64,000 nt of DNA, from contig JACRDD010000004.1 in NCBI GenBank assembly GCA_016218685.1, positions 62,001 through 126,000 on the forward strand, written 5' to 3'. Below, piece after piece: positions 18,539 to 27,515 of the stretch; position 1 is the first letter of the stretch; each line of letters opens with the position of its first letter. Below the pieces are notes generated by a model. The model made no database searches, had not been told where the DNA came from, and saw nothing but the letters and a program-made list of their open reading frames with translations. Both the position numbers and the translations under genes were made by a program. The stretch is from Desulfobacterales bacterium. GTDB lineage: Bacteria > Desulfobacterota > Desulfobacteria > Desulfobacterales > Desulfosarcinaceae.

Positions 18539-19051
18539 CTATTGCTTTTGGCCTTCCGGTGATTGGGATTTGGCGCGTTCGTTGAATGCCTTGACCTTTT
18601 CCGAGTAAGCATCACGCTTGCCTTCATACGATTGAATACGCGAATTGAAGTCAACGATTTTTTGGTTGTATTCCTTAATTTGCGCGGGAGTGACGGCGTT
18701 GGCCTTCTCTTCGTCCAGGGTGGCGCGCTGCTTCATCAAGTCGTCATATTCGCGGTTCAAGGTTTGCTCATGGTCTTCCAACTGCTTGCGCTCCGTCTCA
18801 AGGGCTTGGGCCTGGGCCGGGTCCTGGGCGGCGGGGGCTTTGGGGGCCGGGCTCGCCTGGGGCTTGGCCGGCTTGCTGAAAGATTCGTCGTAGGCTTTTG
18901 TTTTTTCACGTTGATCGGCTGGGACCTTGCTCAGGTCGTCGGTGAAGAGCACGTTGCCATGCTTATCGACGTAGCGGTAAAATTCGGCGCAAGCCGGTCC
19001 GGTAATGACAAGGAACAGGACGATGGTCAAAACAATGAAAGCTGCTCGCAT
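18539..19051 (-). CDS. Secreted DUF4124 coiled-coil protein
   Basis: A 170-residue exported protein. Residues 1-22 form a signal peptide (IVLTIVLFLVITGPACA). Residues 23-50 carry the DUF4124 motif FYRYVDKHGNVLFTDDLSKV. A Pro/Ala-rich linker follows, then about 80 residues of charged coiled coil (ETERKQLEDHEQTLNREYDD). It is probably periplasmic; no enzymatic role is known for the domain. It precedes fba and may be cotranscribed with it. Confidence 0.8.
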   Translation of the reverse strand: MRAAFIVLTIVLFLVITGPACAEFYRYVDKHGNVLFTDDLSKVPADQREKTKAYDESFSKPAKPQASPAPKAPAAQDPAQAQALETERKQLEDHEQTLNREYDDLMKQRATLDEEKANAVTPAQIKEYNQKIVDFNSRIQSYEGKRDAYSEKVKAFNERAKSQSPEGQKQ

Positions 19052-19316
19052 AATTTGTCACCTTTTTAATTGTTTTTCGGATTGCCCACGATAGCCTGAT
19101 GTCCGTTTAAATAACTTATTTCCTCAACCGGCCGAGGCGCTGACGTCTGAGCGTGTGGAAAGCATATGCGCGGCGCGGATATCCTCTATGTGTTGGATGG
19201 GCATTGCCATGTCATTGCTAAGGGCCGGATTCGGCAGGTTCTTTTGGGTCACTATATGTTTTAAGGCCGTAATATGTCAAGGTTCGCAAGGGTGGAAACG
19301 CAAATTCATGAAGGAA

Positions 19317-19344
19317 TTGACAATGGGGTGTTTTAGTGTAGATT
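19317..19344 (+). promoter_or_regulatory. Sigma-70-type promoter before the LpoA-like gene
   Basis: A perfect TTGACA at 19317-19322 is followed after 16 bases by TAGATT (4/6 to the -10). The start point would be near 19351, leaving a leader of about 95 bases to the GTG at 19445. It is the only such pair in this intergenic region. Confidence 0.5.
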
Positions 19345-19444
19345 GGCCTCAATAAATGGCGATGAAACCACAAGCTTTCCACTGTTCGGCAGATATCGCG
19401 GCGATGCACGCTTTGTTAAATTTATTTTTCATTCCGAGGAACAC

Positions 19445-21526
19445 GTGTTTTCTAAACATAACCGATGGCAAGGGGTTCGGTGTGGCCGGACCTGGCTGGC
19501 GATTCTTTTATTGAGCCTGAGCGCCTGCATGTCGCAAACCCAGAAGGCGGCCGAACCGGTGCGTCCGCCGGATGCCGAGGATCTGAGCTTCCAGCCGGCG
19601 GAAGACCTTTTCAAGCTGGGACAACTGGATCAAGCGTTGCCCCAGTATAGCCGCTATCTGGGGCAATACCCCGAGGGGAGGCATGCCGCCTGGGCCTTGC
19701 AGCGCATCGGGTCGATCTATCAAACCAGGGGGGACTTCAGCGCAGCCCAGGCATTCTACCGAAACGCCATCCAATCTTTTCCCCAGAGCCCGGCAGCCGA
19801 CGAAGCACGGTTAGGCTTGATCGACGTGATGATTCAGGGACGACGTTCGGCCGAAGCCGTGGAGATGGCCCTGCAGATGCTGCGCGGTGAAATACCTCCC
19901 AAGATGCGTCTGGACCTGTGGCGACGTTTGGCCCGGGTGTATCAAGCCGCCGGCGATGCCTCCAATACCGCTTTGTATGCCTACCTGTTGTCCAAGGAAG
20001 CGCCGGCGCCGGAAAGCGAAACCTGGCGCGATCTCTTCCAGGAGAACATCATGCGCATGAATGCCCAAAGCATTCAGGCACTCTGGGATCAGATCGAAGA
20101 CCCGCAGATCCAGTCGGACCTCATGTTCCGCTATGCCATGCTGCAAATGGCGGAGGGCAAGCAGGGCGATGCTTTTGAACTCCTGACCGCTTTTCGCAGC
20201 GCATTTCCCGATCATCCCAAGGGGCCGGAGGCCGACACACTGATCGCGGAACTCAATCGGAAGCTCACCTTTGCACCCCAGACCCTCGGTTGTCTGCTGC
20301 CGTTGAGCGGCTCCCATCAGGCCTATGGCCAGCGTGTGCTCAACGCCATCGAAATGGCCTTGAGCATCATGCAAAGCGGCGAAAATCCGGTCGCCATCAA
20401 ATTGATCGTCAAAGACACGGCTTCCAACGACAAGCGGGCCGTTCAAGAGGTGCAGGCGCTGGCCCAGGAGCGGGTCGGGGCCATCATCGGTCCGATCATT
20501 ACGGCCCAGGCGGCGGCCCAGGAAGCCCAGCGTCTGAATATCCCCATGGTGACCTTCACCCAGAAGGCGGAGATCACCGCCATCGGCGACTATATTTTCC
20601 GCCATTTTATTACCCCCCAAAGCCAGGTGGAAACGCTGGTGACCTACTTCATCAGGGATTTGGGAATGCGCGACTTCGCCGTGCTCTACCCCAATGAACC
20701 TTATGGCAAGACCTTCATGGCGCTCTTTTGGGACGAGGTCGTGCGCCAGGGCGGCCGCATGGTGGGCGTGGAAGCCTACTCCCCTGGCCAGGCCGATTTC
20801 GCCGCCACCATCAAAAAGCTCATGGGACAACAGCATGCCGTTCCGGCCGACCTGAAGGCCCGACCGGTGGTTCAGGTGGAAAAACCTCCCATCGATCAGC
20901 GCCGCGCCAACGCCGACGACACCTTGGAGGTTGTCCTGCCCGATCCGGTGGCCAGAGCCTCGGGCCTTTTTTACCAGAACCCGGAGCAGGCGCGCTCAGG
21001 CCAAGCCGGCTCGGCTGCCATGGGGCAAACCGGAGCGCAAGGGCCGGCCGTAGATTTCGATGTTTTGTTCATCCCGGACGCGCCCAAGGCCGCCGGAATG
21101 ATTTTGCCCCAATTGGTGTACCACGATATCCAGAATGTCTATTCGGCCGGCACCAATTTATGGCACTCCCAGCAGCTCATCGACATGGCCAGCGCATATG
21201 CCCAGAACGCCGTGATGGTCGATGGCTTTTACAAGGACAGCGACTCGGAAACCGTGCGCCGGTTCGTGGAAACCTACCGCTCCATCTACGGCACCGATCC
21301 GGGGATCATGGAGGCCTTTGCTTTCGATACGGCCAACCTGATGTTCGAATTGCTCGCCTATCCCGATCTGCATTTGCGCCACCATCTGCGGGACGCATTG
21401 CAACAGGCTTACAAAGCGGATGGGGTTACCGGACCGACCGCCTTCGCCCCCAACCGGGAGGCCATCAAACAGCTCAGCCTACTGCGGATCAAGGGGGATC
21501 GGTTCGTCGAAATTCCGCACCCATGA
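19445..21526 (+). CDS. Outer-membrane lipoprotein with TPRs and LpoA/LppC-type binding domain
   Basis: A 693-residue protein whose GTG start at 19445 is preceded by GAGGA. It has a lipoprotein signal: a hydrophobic stretch LAILLLSLSAC with the lipobox Cys. Residues 40-250 contain TPR-like repeats (AEDLFKLGQLDQALPQYSRY). From about 275 there is a periplasmic-binding type I fold (LGCLLPLSGSHQAYGQRVLN), split by a Gln/Ala-rich insert near residues 495-545. This matches the LpoA/LppC family of penicillin-binding-protein activators and related ABC-type binding proteins. It overlaps waaA by four bases, tying envelope assembly to LPS core synthesis. PBP activation itself is inferred. Confidence 0.82.
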   Translation: MFSKHNRWQGVRCGRTWLAILLLSLSACMSQTQKAAEPVRPPDAEDLSFQPAEDLFKLGQLDQALPQYSRYLGQYPEGRHAAWALQRIGSIYQTRGDFSAAQAFYRNAIQSFPQSPAADEARLGLIDVMIQGRRSAEAVEMALQMLRGEIPPKMRLDLWRRLARVYQAAGDASNTALYAYLLSKEAPAPESETWRDLFQENIMRMNAQSIQALWDQIEDPQIQSDLMFRYAMLQMAEGKQGDAFELLTAFRSAFPDHPKGPEADTLIAELNRKLTFAPQTLGCLLPLSGSHQAYGQRVLNAIEMALSIMQSGENPVAIKLIVKDTASNDKRAVQEVQALAQERVGAIIGPIITAQAAAQEAQRLNIPMVTFTQKAEITAIGDYIFRHFITPQSQVETLVTYFIRDLGMRDFAVLYPNEPYGKTFMALFWDEVVRQGGRMVGVEAYSPGQADFAATIKKLMGQQHAVPADLKARPVVQVEKPPIDQRRANADDTLEVVLPDPVARASGLFYQNPEQARSGQAGSAAMGQTGAQGPAVDFDVLFIPDAPKAAGMILPQLVYHDIQNVYSAGTNLWHSQQLIDMASAYAQNAVMVDGFYKDSDSETVRRFVETYRSIYGTDPGIMEAFAFDTANLMFELLAYPDLHLRHHLRDALQQAYKADGVTGPTAFAPNREAIKQLSLLRIKGDRFVEIPHP

Positions 21527-22842
21527 ATCTGCTGCACTTCACATACAATCTGCTTGGCACCGGGGCCGGCCTTGCCCTGGTCGCACCGCTTTGGCTACAC
21601 CATAAAAATCATCCCGAAGAGCGTGAACGCTTGCGCCAGCGCATGGGGTGCTACCCTTCCGGCATCTGCGATGCTTTGGGAAACGGGCCGCGCATCTGGC
21701 TGCATGCGGTTTCGGTGGGAGAGGTGGGCGTGGCCGCCGCTATTGCCGATGTCCTGATGGCCCAAGCGCCCCAATGCAGCATCGCGATTTCCACCACCAC
21801 ACGGCAAGGGTTGGCCCAGGCCCAGGCGCGCTTCGAGGGGCGCGTGCCGTGTTTCTATGCCCCCATGGATCTGGTAGGCCCAACCGGCAAGGCCTTGCAA
21901 ATGGTTCGACCGCACGTGCTGGCCCTTCTGGAGACCGAGTTGTGGCCCAATCTGATCATCAAGGCCCGGCGCATGGGGACCCGCATCGCGCTCGTGAACG
22001 GAAGAATCTCCAGTCGCTCCATCAGCGGTTATTTGCGCATTCGACCGCTGATCCGCCTGGCGCTGACCCACATCGATGCCTTCAGCATGATCTCCCGGCC
22101 GGACGCTGCCCGAATCGAATCCTTGGGGGCGGATCAAAATCGCATCGCCGTCAATGGCAATGCCAAGTTCGATAGTCCTGACCCCCTGGCCGGCAGCTAT
22201 CCCGCCAAGGCCAGAGCCTGGGCCATGAAGCTGTATGGGCTGACAAAAGAGACTCCCGTTTTCGTGGCCGGCAGTACCCGCGATCCGGAAGAGCCCGTCG
22301 TCCTGGAGGCGTTCGCACAGCTTTTACGGCAGGTTCCCCAGGCGGTTTTGATTCTGGCGCCGCGCCACATCACCCGGAACCATCAGGTGGAGCAGTACAT
22401 CCGTCAGAAGGGGTTAAGCTGGCAGCGTCGAACGCAATTGGAAGCAATGGCCGGCGGCCGGACAAGCCCGGTCGTATTGCTGGATACCATCGGCGAGTTG
22501 AATGCCACCTACAGCGTGGCCAGTTTTGTTTTTTGCGGCGGAAGCCTGGTACCCAAGGGGGGTCAGAATTTGCTGGAGCCGGCGGTATGGGCCAAACCGG
22601 TTATGTTCGGCCCTTCCATGGAAGATTTCGCCGATGCCCGCCGTTTGATCGAAGCTGCCGGCGGAGGGCGCACAGTGTGCGACGCCCGTCAGATGGCCGT
22701 GTTGGCTGGAGAATGGTTGCGCCGGCCGGAACAAGCCCAAGCCGCCGGTCACGCCGCGCGCGAAGCCATCATCTCCCACCGCGGCGCGGCGCAACGCCAT
22801 GCTGACGTGATCGCCCGCCTGTTAGATGCCCCCGGTGATTGA
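21523..22842 (+). CDS. waaA: Kdo transferase (3-deoxy-D-manno-octulosonate transferase)
   Basis: WaaA/KdtA adds Kdo to lipid IVA at the inner membrane. The 439-residue protein has an N-terminal anchor (MNLLHFTYNLLGTGAGLALV), WLHAVSVGEVG, ETELWPNLI, and the donor-binding FVFCGGSLVPKGGQNLLEPA. Its ATG overlaps the stop of the lipoprotein gene (ATGA), so translation is likely coupled. Other Kdo genes in the window are kdsD (24201), kdsC (62168) and kdsA (62686). Confidence 0.95.
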   Translation: MNLLHFTYNLLGTGAGLALVAPLWLHHKNHPEERERLRQRMGCYPSGICDALGNGPRIWLHAVSVGEVGVAAAIADVLMAQAPQCSIAISTTTRQGLAQAQARFEGRVPCFYAPMDLVGPTGKALQMVRPHVLALLETELWPNLIIKARRMGTRIALVNGRISSRSISGYLRIRPLIRLALTHIDAFSMISRPDAARIESLGADQNRIAVNGNAKFDSPDPLAGSYPAKARAWAMKLYGLTKETPVFVAGSTRDPEEPVVLEAFAQLLRQVPQAVLILAPRHITRNHQVEQYIRQKGLSWQRRTQLEAMAGGRTSPVVLLDTIGELNATYSVASFVFCGGSLVPKGGQNLLEPAVWAKPVMFGPSMEDFADARRLIEAAGGGRTVCDARQMAVLAGEWLRRPEQAQAAGHAAREAIISHRGAAQRHADVIARLLDAPGD

Positions 22843-22878
22843 CTCCCGGGCCATTCTGAAGCGAAGGCGGATAGGGGC

Positions 22879-24204
22879 CTATGCCGGATTCTTCAAGGAA
22901 CCCTGACCGGTGGCTTCCAGAACCGCCGACCACAGCTCGCCGTCCGGGCACACTTGCTTGCGCTGGCTGGTGGCCGCTTCCATGGGGATATGCACGAAGT
23001 GGTTGTTCCAGCGGCCGATTACCAGCTTGGTTTTGCCGGCCATGCCGGCATGCACGGCATTGCGCCCCAAAAAGCCGCAGAAGACGCTGTCATTGGCATT
23101 GGCCGGCAGGCTGCGGATCATATAACTGGGGTCGATATACTTCATGTTGATTTCGATGTTGCGCGATTTGAAATGGTTGCTGATGGCGTTCTTGAGAAAT
23201 ACGCCGATATCCTTAAGTCGGATATTGCCCGATTCATCGCGTTCCTCGGGCGAATCCTGAAAGAACTTCTGGCCGGCTCCCTCTGCCGCGACAATGACCG
23301 CATGCCCCCTGGAAGCCAGGCGCTTTTCGAGGGCCGCCAGCAGACCGCTAGGGCCCTCCAAATCGAAATCCACCTCGGGAATCAAGACGAAGTTGACATC
23401 CTGCTGGGCCAGGGAGGCTGTGGAGGCAATGAAGCCCGAGTGACGCCCCATCAGCTTGATCAGCCCGATGCCGTTCGGGTATCCGGCGGCTTCGTTGTGG
23501 GCGCCGATGATGGCCTGGGTGGAGACATCCACGGCCGTGTCGAATCCGAAGGAACGCGAAATCAGGTGGATGTCGTTGTCGATGGTCTTGGGGATGCCCA
23601 CCACGCTGATTTTTAGCTTGCGCTTCATAATGGTGTCGGCGATTTGCTCGGCCGCCCGCAAGGTGCCGTCACCGCCGATCATGAACAGGATGCTGATATT
23701 CATGCGCTCCAGGCAATCGATGATCTCATCGATATCCTGGGGGCCGCGGGAAGAGCCCAGGATCGATCCGCCGCGATCCAGGATGTTGGTCACCGACGCA
23801 GGCCCCAGATCCATCACCTCATGGCCGTATTTAGGGATAAATCCCTGCAGGCCGTAGCGCATTCCGTATATGTTGCGCACGCCATAATGGTGATAAAGCT
23901 CCAGCACGATGGAGCGAATAATATCGTTGAGCCCTGGACACAGCCCGCCGCAGGTGACCATTGCGCAGCGCAACTTGCTGGCGTCGTAGTAAATTTTTCG
24001 GCGCGGTCCGGCCAACTCGAAATAGGTCAACGGCTTTTTCTTCTTCAGGTCGGCTTCCAGTTCCGCCATGCGGATGCTCACCAGGATACGATCCTTATCG
24101 TCTATAAAGCTCTGGTGACTGGCAATGTCGCTGCTGATCAGCGGCGAGTCGATGCCGGCCTTACCCAGGCTGGGTATCGTGGTGTCGAGTATCTCATGGC
24201 TCAT
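22879..24204 (-). CDS. 6-phosphofructokinase (PFK family, long ATP-type)
   Basis: A 441-residue phosphofructokinase longer than E. coli PfkA. Motifs include TCGGLCPGLND, MIGGDGTLRAAEQIAD, GIPKTIDNDIHL and KLMGRHSGFIA. GGDGT normally goes with ATP as donor, while PKTIDND is often seen in PPi-dependent enzymes. The combination matches the trypanosomal/plant-like ATP-PFK clade. The phosphoryl donor therefore should not be assumed. It overlaps kdsD by 4 bases (kdsD upstream on the minus strand). Confidence 0.9.
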   Translation of the reverse strand: MSHEILDTTIPSLGKAGIDSPLISSDIASHQSFIDDKDRILVSIRMAELEADLKKKKPLTYFELAGPRRKIYYDASKLRCAMVTCGGLCPGLNDIIRSIVLELYHHYGVRNIYGMRYGLQGFIPKYGHEVMDLGPASVTNILDRGGSILGSSRGPQDIDEIIDCLERMNISILFMIGGDGTLRAAEQIADTIMKRKLKISVVGIPKTIDNDIHLISRSFGFDTAVDVSTQAIIGAHNEAAGYPNGIGLIKLMGRHSGFIASTASLAQQDVNFVLIPEVDFDLEGPSGLLAALEKRLASRGHAVIVAAEGAGQKFFQDSPEERDESGNIRLKDIGVFLKNAISNHFKSRNIEINMKYIDPSYMIRSLPANANDSVFCGFLGRNAVHAGMAGKTKLVIGRWNNHFVHIPMEAATSQRKQVCPDGELWSAVLEATGQGSLKNPA

Positions 24205-25202
24205 TGGCCTTCTCCTTTGAATGTAAATTCGCCTTTACCCAGTATATCGTGCAAATGCAGAACACCCTTTACCTTTTTATCTTCGTCGGTAATGGGCAGA
24301 ATCGTAATTTGGAAATGCTCCATAGTGTTGAGGGCGTCATAGGCCGGCGTTTCGGGTTGGGCCTGACGTGGGGTAGGACTCATCAATTGATCCACACGCA
24401 TGCTGTGCAAGGGATCGCGGCGGGCTACGGCGCGTCGGATGTCGCCATCGGTAATGATCCCGGCCAGCCGATCATCCGGCTCCAGAATCAGAATAACGCC
24501 CAGGCTGTGGCGATTCATCTCATCGATGGCGGCATCCATGGCTGCGCCGATGCGAATCCAGGGGATCGCGGCCCCGGTGAGCATGATGTCGCGCACCTTG
24601 CGAGTCAGACGCTGGCCCAGGGCACCGCCGGGATGAAAGCGTTTGAAGTCATCGCTTTTGAACTCTTTGCGCTGGATCAAGACCACGGCCAGGGCGTCCC
24701 CCATGGCCAGCATGGCCGTGGTGGAGCAGGTTGGCGCCAATCCCAGCGGGCAGGCTTCTTTTTCTACACCCACATCGATGACGATGTCGCTCGCCCGGCC
24801 TAGGGACGAGACAGGATTGCCGGTGAAGGCAATAATGGCGCAGCCCACCGTCCGTATGGTCGGCAGCAGAACGTTTAATTCGTGGGTCTCGCCGCTGGAC
24901 GAGAGCGCCAGAAAAATATCTTCCGGAGAGACGATGCCCAGATCGCCGTGCATCGCTTCCACGGGATGCAGAAAAAGGGAGCGGGTACCGGTGCTGTTGA
25001 GCGTGGCGGCGATTTTGCGGGCGATAATGCCCGACTTGCCGATGCCCGAGACGATGACGCGCCCCTTGGATGCGCAGATCATCTCCACCATGCGGGCAAA
25101 GCCGTCGTCCAGGCGCTGACTCAGGCGCAGAATGCTTTCGGCCTCCAGTTTCAGGACAGCCCCCGCTTCAGCGAGGATGTCACGATCATGTGCGAGGTTC
25201 AT
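24201..25202 (-). CDS. kdsD: Arabinose 5-phosphate isomerase
   Basis: Converts ribulose 5-phosphate to arabinose 5-phosphate, the first committed step to Kdo. The 333 residues carry an N-terminal SIS domain (VIVSGIGKSGIIARKIAATL, HGDLGIV) and two C-terminal CBS domains (about 205-325). This is the KdsD/KpsF architecture. It immediately precedes pfk with a 4-base overlap. Confidence 0.95.
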   Translation of the reverse strand: MNLAHDRDILAEAGAVLKLEAESILRLSQRLDDGFARMVEMICASKGRVIVSGIGKSGIIARKIAATLNSTGTRSLFLHPVEAMHGDLGIVSPEDIFLALSSSGETHELNVLLPTIRTVGCAIIAFTGNPVSSLGRASDIVIDVGVEKEACPLGLAPTCSTTAMLAMGDALAVVLIQRKEFKSDDFKRFHPGGALGQRLTRKVRDIMLTGAAIPWIRIGAAMDAAIDEMNRHSLGVILILEPDDRLAGIITDGDIRRAVARRDPLHSMRVDQLMSPTPRQAQPETPAYDALNTMEHFQITILPITDEDKKVKGVLHLHDILGKGEFTFKGEGQ

Positions 25203-25542
25203 GCGGTCATCCTATTTTGGCTCGAATGAATACTCCCCAAACTGGAGCATCCAGGAGGCCGATTGTCGGTGCGGCATAGTGCCAGGGCCGCGAGATTCCT
25301 ACCTATAGATCAACTTTTGAATACATGCAAGCAGGGCTTAGGGTTTCATGCGGGGCAAACTATTCGAATCCAATGATTTTTTTGATGGATTGCATTCGAT
25401 TGGAAAGCTGTTAGAATAGGATTCAAGAAAAGGCTCATCGGTGGCGATATGAATGCATACGCCAGAGCTCCAGGGAAATGCGATCGTGTGGGGACCGGAA
25501 CCATTGTCGCGTCACGCCGCCAATGGAAATTGAATAAACTGC
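25203..25542. other. Intergenic region upstream of kdsD
   Basis: These 340 bases separate kdsD (minus) from the Cys-rich gene (plus). The kdsD promoter should be here but no clear -35/-10 pair is seen. An AT-richer stretch with related CAATGAT/ATTCGATTGG segments lies at about 25365-25410. No ORF is supported. Confidence 0.4.
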
Positions 25543-25571
25543 TTGACAATCCCCATGGTCTTGCCTATATC
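25543..25571 (+). promoter_or_regulatory. Strong sigma-70 promoter for the PxxKW gene
   Basis: TTGACA (25543-25548), an exact 17-base spacer and TATATC (25566-25571, 5/6 to consensus). It is the best housekeeping promoter seen in the window. The start point near 25578 would make an 80-base leader that contains the hairpin at 25596-25630. Confidence 0.72.
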
Positions 25572-25595
25572 GCGACCGGACGTTTCTCTGGAAAA

Positions 25596-25630
25596 ATGGC
25601 CGGATGAGCTCTGCTCTGGCTATTTTTTTT
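25596..25630 (+). terminator. Intrinsic terminator in the leader (attenuator-like)
   Basis: ATGGCCGGA (25596-25604) pairs with TCTGGCTAT (25615-25623) over nine positions, with two G-U pairs. A run of eight T follows at once. It lies between the strong promoter and the ribosome site of the Cys-rich gene (AGGGGG at about 25646). A terminator here would stop most transcripts after about 50 bases unless relieved. No alternative antiterminator pairing is obvious by eye. Confidence 0.55.
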
Positions 25631-25659
25631 GTCACAAAATATTTAGGGGGTAATACATC

Positions 25660-25938
25660 ATGATTTGCCAAACCATCCGCAAAGGTTCCGACTGTGCCTT
25701 TATGACCGCTAAAGGATGCGGTTATAACGGCGGACTCTGCCACGAAATTGTCGAGGCCTGCAAAGGGTGCGCCCGCGTCACCCAGATCGAATCGGGCTCG
25801 TACTGCTCCTCGTGTCCGGAACCGGCGATGAAATGGAAGCGCGGCAACTGCAATCTGGCCACCCACATCGTTGTGGCCGCGGCAGCGCCCAAAGCCAAGG
25901 TCAATCCTTTGAAAGCTTCCAAACGCGGTATGCAGTAA
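25660..25938 (+). CDS. PxxKW-family cysteine-rich protein
   Basis: A 92-residue cytoplasmic protein with ten Cys, which probably bind metal. Residues 1-60 hold the Cys pattern (GCGYNGGLC, CKGCARV, YCSSCPEP), directly followed by PAMKW, the hallmark PxxKW motif. The C-terminus is Ala/Lys-rich. The family is known mainly from Desulfobacterota and has no assigned function. The gene stands alone between a strong promoter and a strong terminator and has a good ribosome site (AGGGGG), suggesting high but switchable expression. Confidence 0.78.
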   Translation: MICQTIRKGSDCAFMTAKGCGYNGGLCHEIVEACKGCARVTQIESGSYCSSCPEPAMKWKRGNCNLATHIVVAAAAPKAKVNPLKASKRGMQ

Positions 25939-25957
25939 TACCGGTTGCCATGGATAT

Positions 25958-25995
25958 AAAGACCCCATCCTGGCAACGGGATGGGGTCTTTCTGT
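25958..25995 (+). terminator. Rho-independent terminator after the PxxKW gene
   Basis: AAAGACCCCATCC and GGATGGGGTCTTT form a perfect 13-bp stem with an 8-base loop, followed by CTGTTTG. It lies 20 bases after the stop codon. It may act in both directions because the left side is A-rich. Confidence 0.88.
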
Positions 25996-26058
25996 TTGTG
26001 TACCAGCGAAAACCCCTTTCGAACCGTTGCTTGCTTTCCGTCGGTCATGGTTTGTTGC

Positions 26059-26087
26059 TTGACAGTGTAGAGGCCGGCCTGTATGAG
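26059..26087 (+). promoter_or_regulatory. Sigma-70-type promoter for the aminotransferase
   Basis: TTGACA (26059-26064), a 17-base spacer and TATGAG (26082-26087, 4/6). The start point would be near 26093, giving a leader of about 60 bases to the ATG at 26151. Confidence 0.5.
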
Positions 26088-26150
26088 GTTCGACACCGCA
26101 ACCTGTTCGAGTGATATTCAACCAACTAATATAACTTGGAGAACTATAAT

Positions 26151-27467
26151 ATGAACCCGCTTGCCGTGGAACTCAACCAGAAGATCCTCCAGGGAAACGA
26201 ACAGATCATGGCGATGCTTTCCCAGGTGGGGCAACAACTTTTCTTCCCTAAAGGGATATTAAGCCAAAGTGCCGAAGCCAAGGAAAAAGCCCACCGCATC
26301 AATGGCACCATCGGCATCGCCAAGGAAGACGGTCACACCATGTGCCTTGCGAGCGTCATGCAAGGCTTACATGGGATTCGCGCCAGTCAGGCCCTCACTT
26401 ATGCACCCTCCTTCGGCCTGCCGGAGCTGCGCAAACGCTGGCAAGCAGACTTGTTCGCCAAAAATCCCTCCTTGAAAGGCAAGGCCATCAGCCTGCCCGT
26501 GGTCACCTGCGGCATTACCCACGCCATCAGCATCTTTTCAGAGGTATGGCTCAATGCAGGCGATGTCGTTCTGCTGCCGGATATGATGTGGGGCAACTAC
26601 AATATGATCTTGAGCGTGCGCCGGGGCGCGCGCATCAGCCAATATTCGCTTTTCAATGCGACTGGCGGGTTCAATCTGGATGCACTTGCGGAGGCCGTGG
26701 CCAAGGAGGCCAAGAGCAACAAGAAGATCACCGTGTTGTTGAACTTTCCCCAAAATCCCACCGGCTACACCGTTACTAAAAAGGAAGCCGAAGGGATCGC
26801 ACGGATTCTAACGCAGGCCGCCGAGCAGGGCACCCAGGTCCTGGCGGTTTTGGACGATGCCTACTTCGGCCTTTTCTTCGAAGAGGAAACCCAGAAGGAG
26901 AGCCTCTTCGCCTTGCTGTGTGGGCGGCATCCCAATCTGCTGGCGGTCAAACTCGACGGCGCCACCAAAGAGTACTTCGTCTGGGGCTTACGCATCGGCT
27001 TCATCACTTACGGGATTCAATGCAAGGGTGACCCGGCGCCGATCTACGATGCCCTGGAGAGAAAAACCGCCGGTTGTGTGCGCGGCAACATCTCCAATGC
27101 GTCCCATCTGGGACAGACCCTGATGCTGCAAGCCATGAAGGACCCGCAGCACGAGAAGCAAAAACAGGAGAAGTTCGAGATCCTCAAGGCGCGCGCTCTG
27201 AAGGTGAAGTCGGTTCTGGCCGATGCCAAGTACAAAGATGCCTGGGAGGTCTATCCGTTCAATTCAGGCTACTTTATGTGCCTGAAGCTCAAGACCGTGG
27301 AGGCGGAACCGCTGCGCGTGCATTTGCTGGATAAATACGGCGTGGGCTTGATCGCATTGGGGAAACACGATTTGCGCGTGGCTTTTTCGTGCATCGATGA
27401 AGATCAGCTCCAGGAGCTTTTCGACCTCGTCCTGCAAGGCGTGGGTGACCTGGAGCAAAGCAGATAG
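26151..27467 (+). CDS. PLP-dependent class I/II aminotransferase
   Basis: A 438-residue fold-type I aminotransferase. The start is ATG 26151, with TTGGAG ten bases upstream. Family motifs are TYAPSFGLPELRKRW, LLNFPQNPTGYTV (substrate/PLP binding), VLDDAYFGLFF, and the Schiff-base lysine region DGATKEYFVWGLRIGF. The last differs slightly from the usual SxxK pattern. The substrate cannot be read from sequence; aromatic or aspartate-like amino acids are possible. It is a single-gene unit with its own promoter and terminator. Confidence 0.88.
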   Translation: MNPLAVELNQKILQGNEQIMAMLSQVGQQLFFPKGILSQSAEAKEKAHRINGTIGIAKEDGHTMCLASVMQGLHGIRASQALTYAPSFGLPELRKRWQADLFAKNPSLKGKAISLPVVTCGITHAISIFSEVWLNAGDVVLLPDMMWGNYNMILSVRRGARISQYSLFNATGGFNLDALAEAVAKEAKSNKKITVLLNFPQNPTGYTVTKKEAEGIARILTQAAEQGTQVLAVLDDAYFGLFFEEETQKESLFALLCGRHPNLLAVKLDGATKEYFVWGLRIGFITYGIQCKGDPAPIYDALERKTAGCVRGNISNASHLGQTLMLQAMKDPQHEKQKQEKFEILKARALKVKSVLADAKYKDAWEVYPFNSGYFMCLKLKTVEAEPLRVHLLDKYGVGLIALGKHDLRVAFSCIDEDQLQELFDLVLQGVGDLEQSR

Positions 27468-27481
27468 CCTAACCCTTCGGT

Positions 27482-27512
27482 GCCGCCGCTCCCAAAGGGC
27501 GGCGGCGCTTTT
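27482..27512 (+). terminator. Rho-independent terminator after the aminotransferase
   Basis: GCCGCCGC and GCGGCGGC form an 8-bp GC stem followed by GCTTTTG. It lies between the convergent aminotransferase and cNMP-binding genes, ending just before the latter's stop codon. Confidence 0.75.
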
Positions 27513-27515
27513 GCC

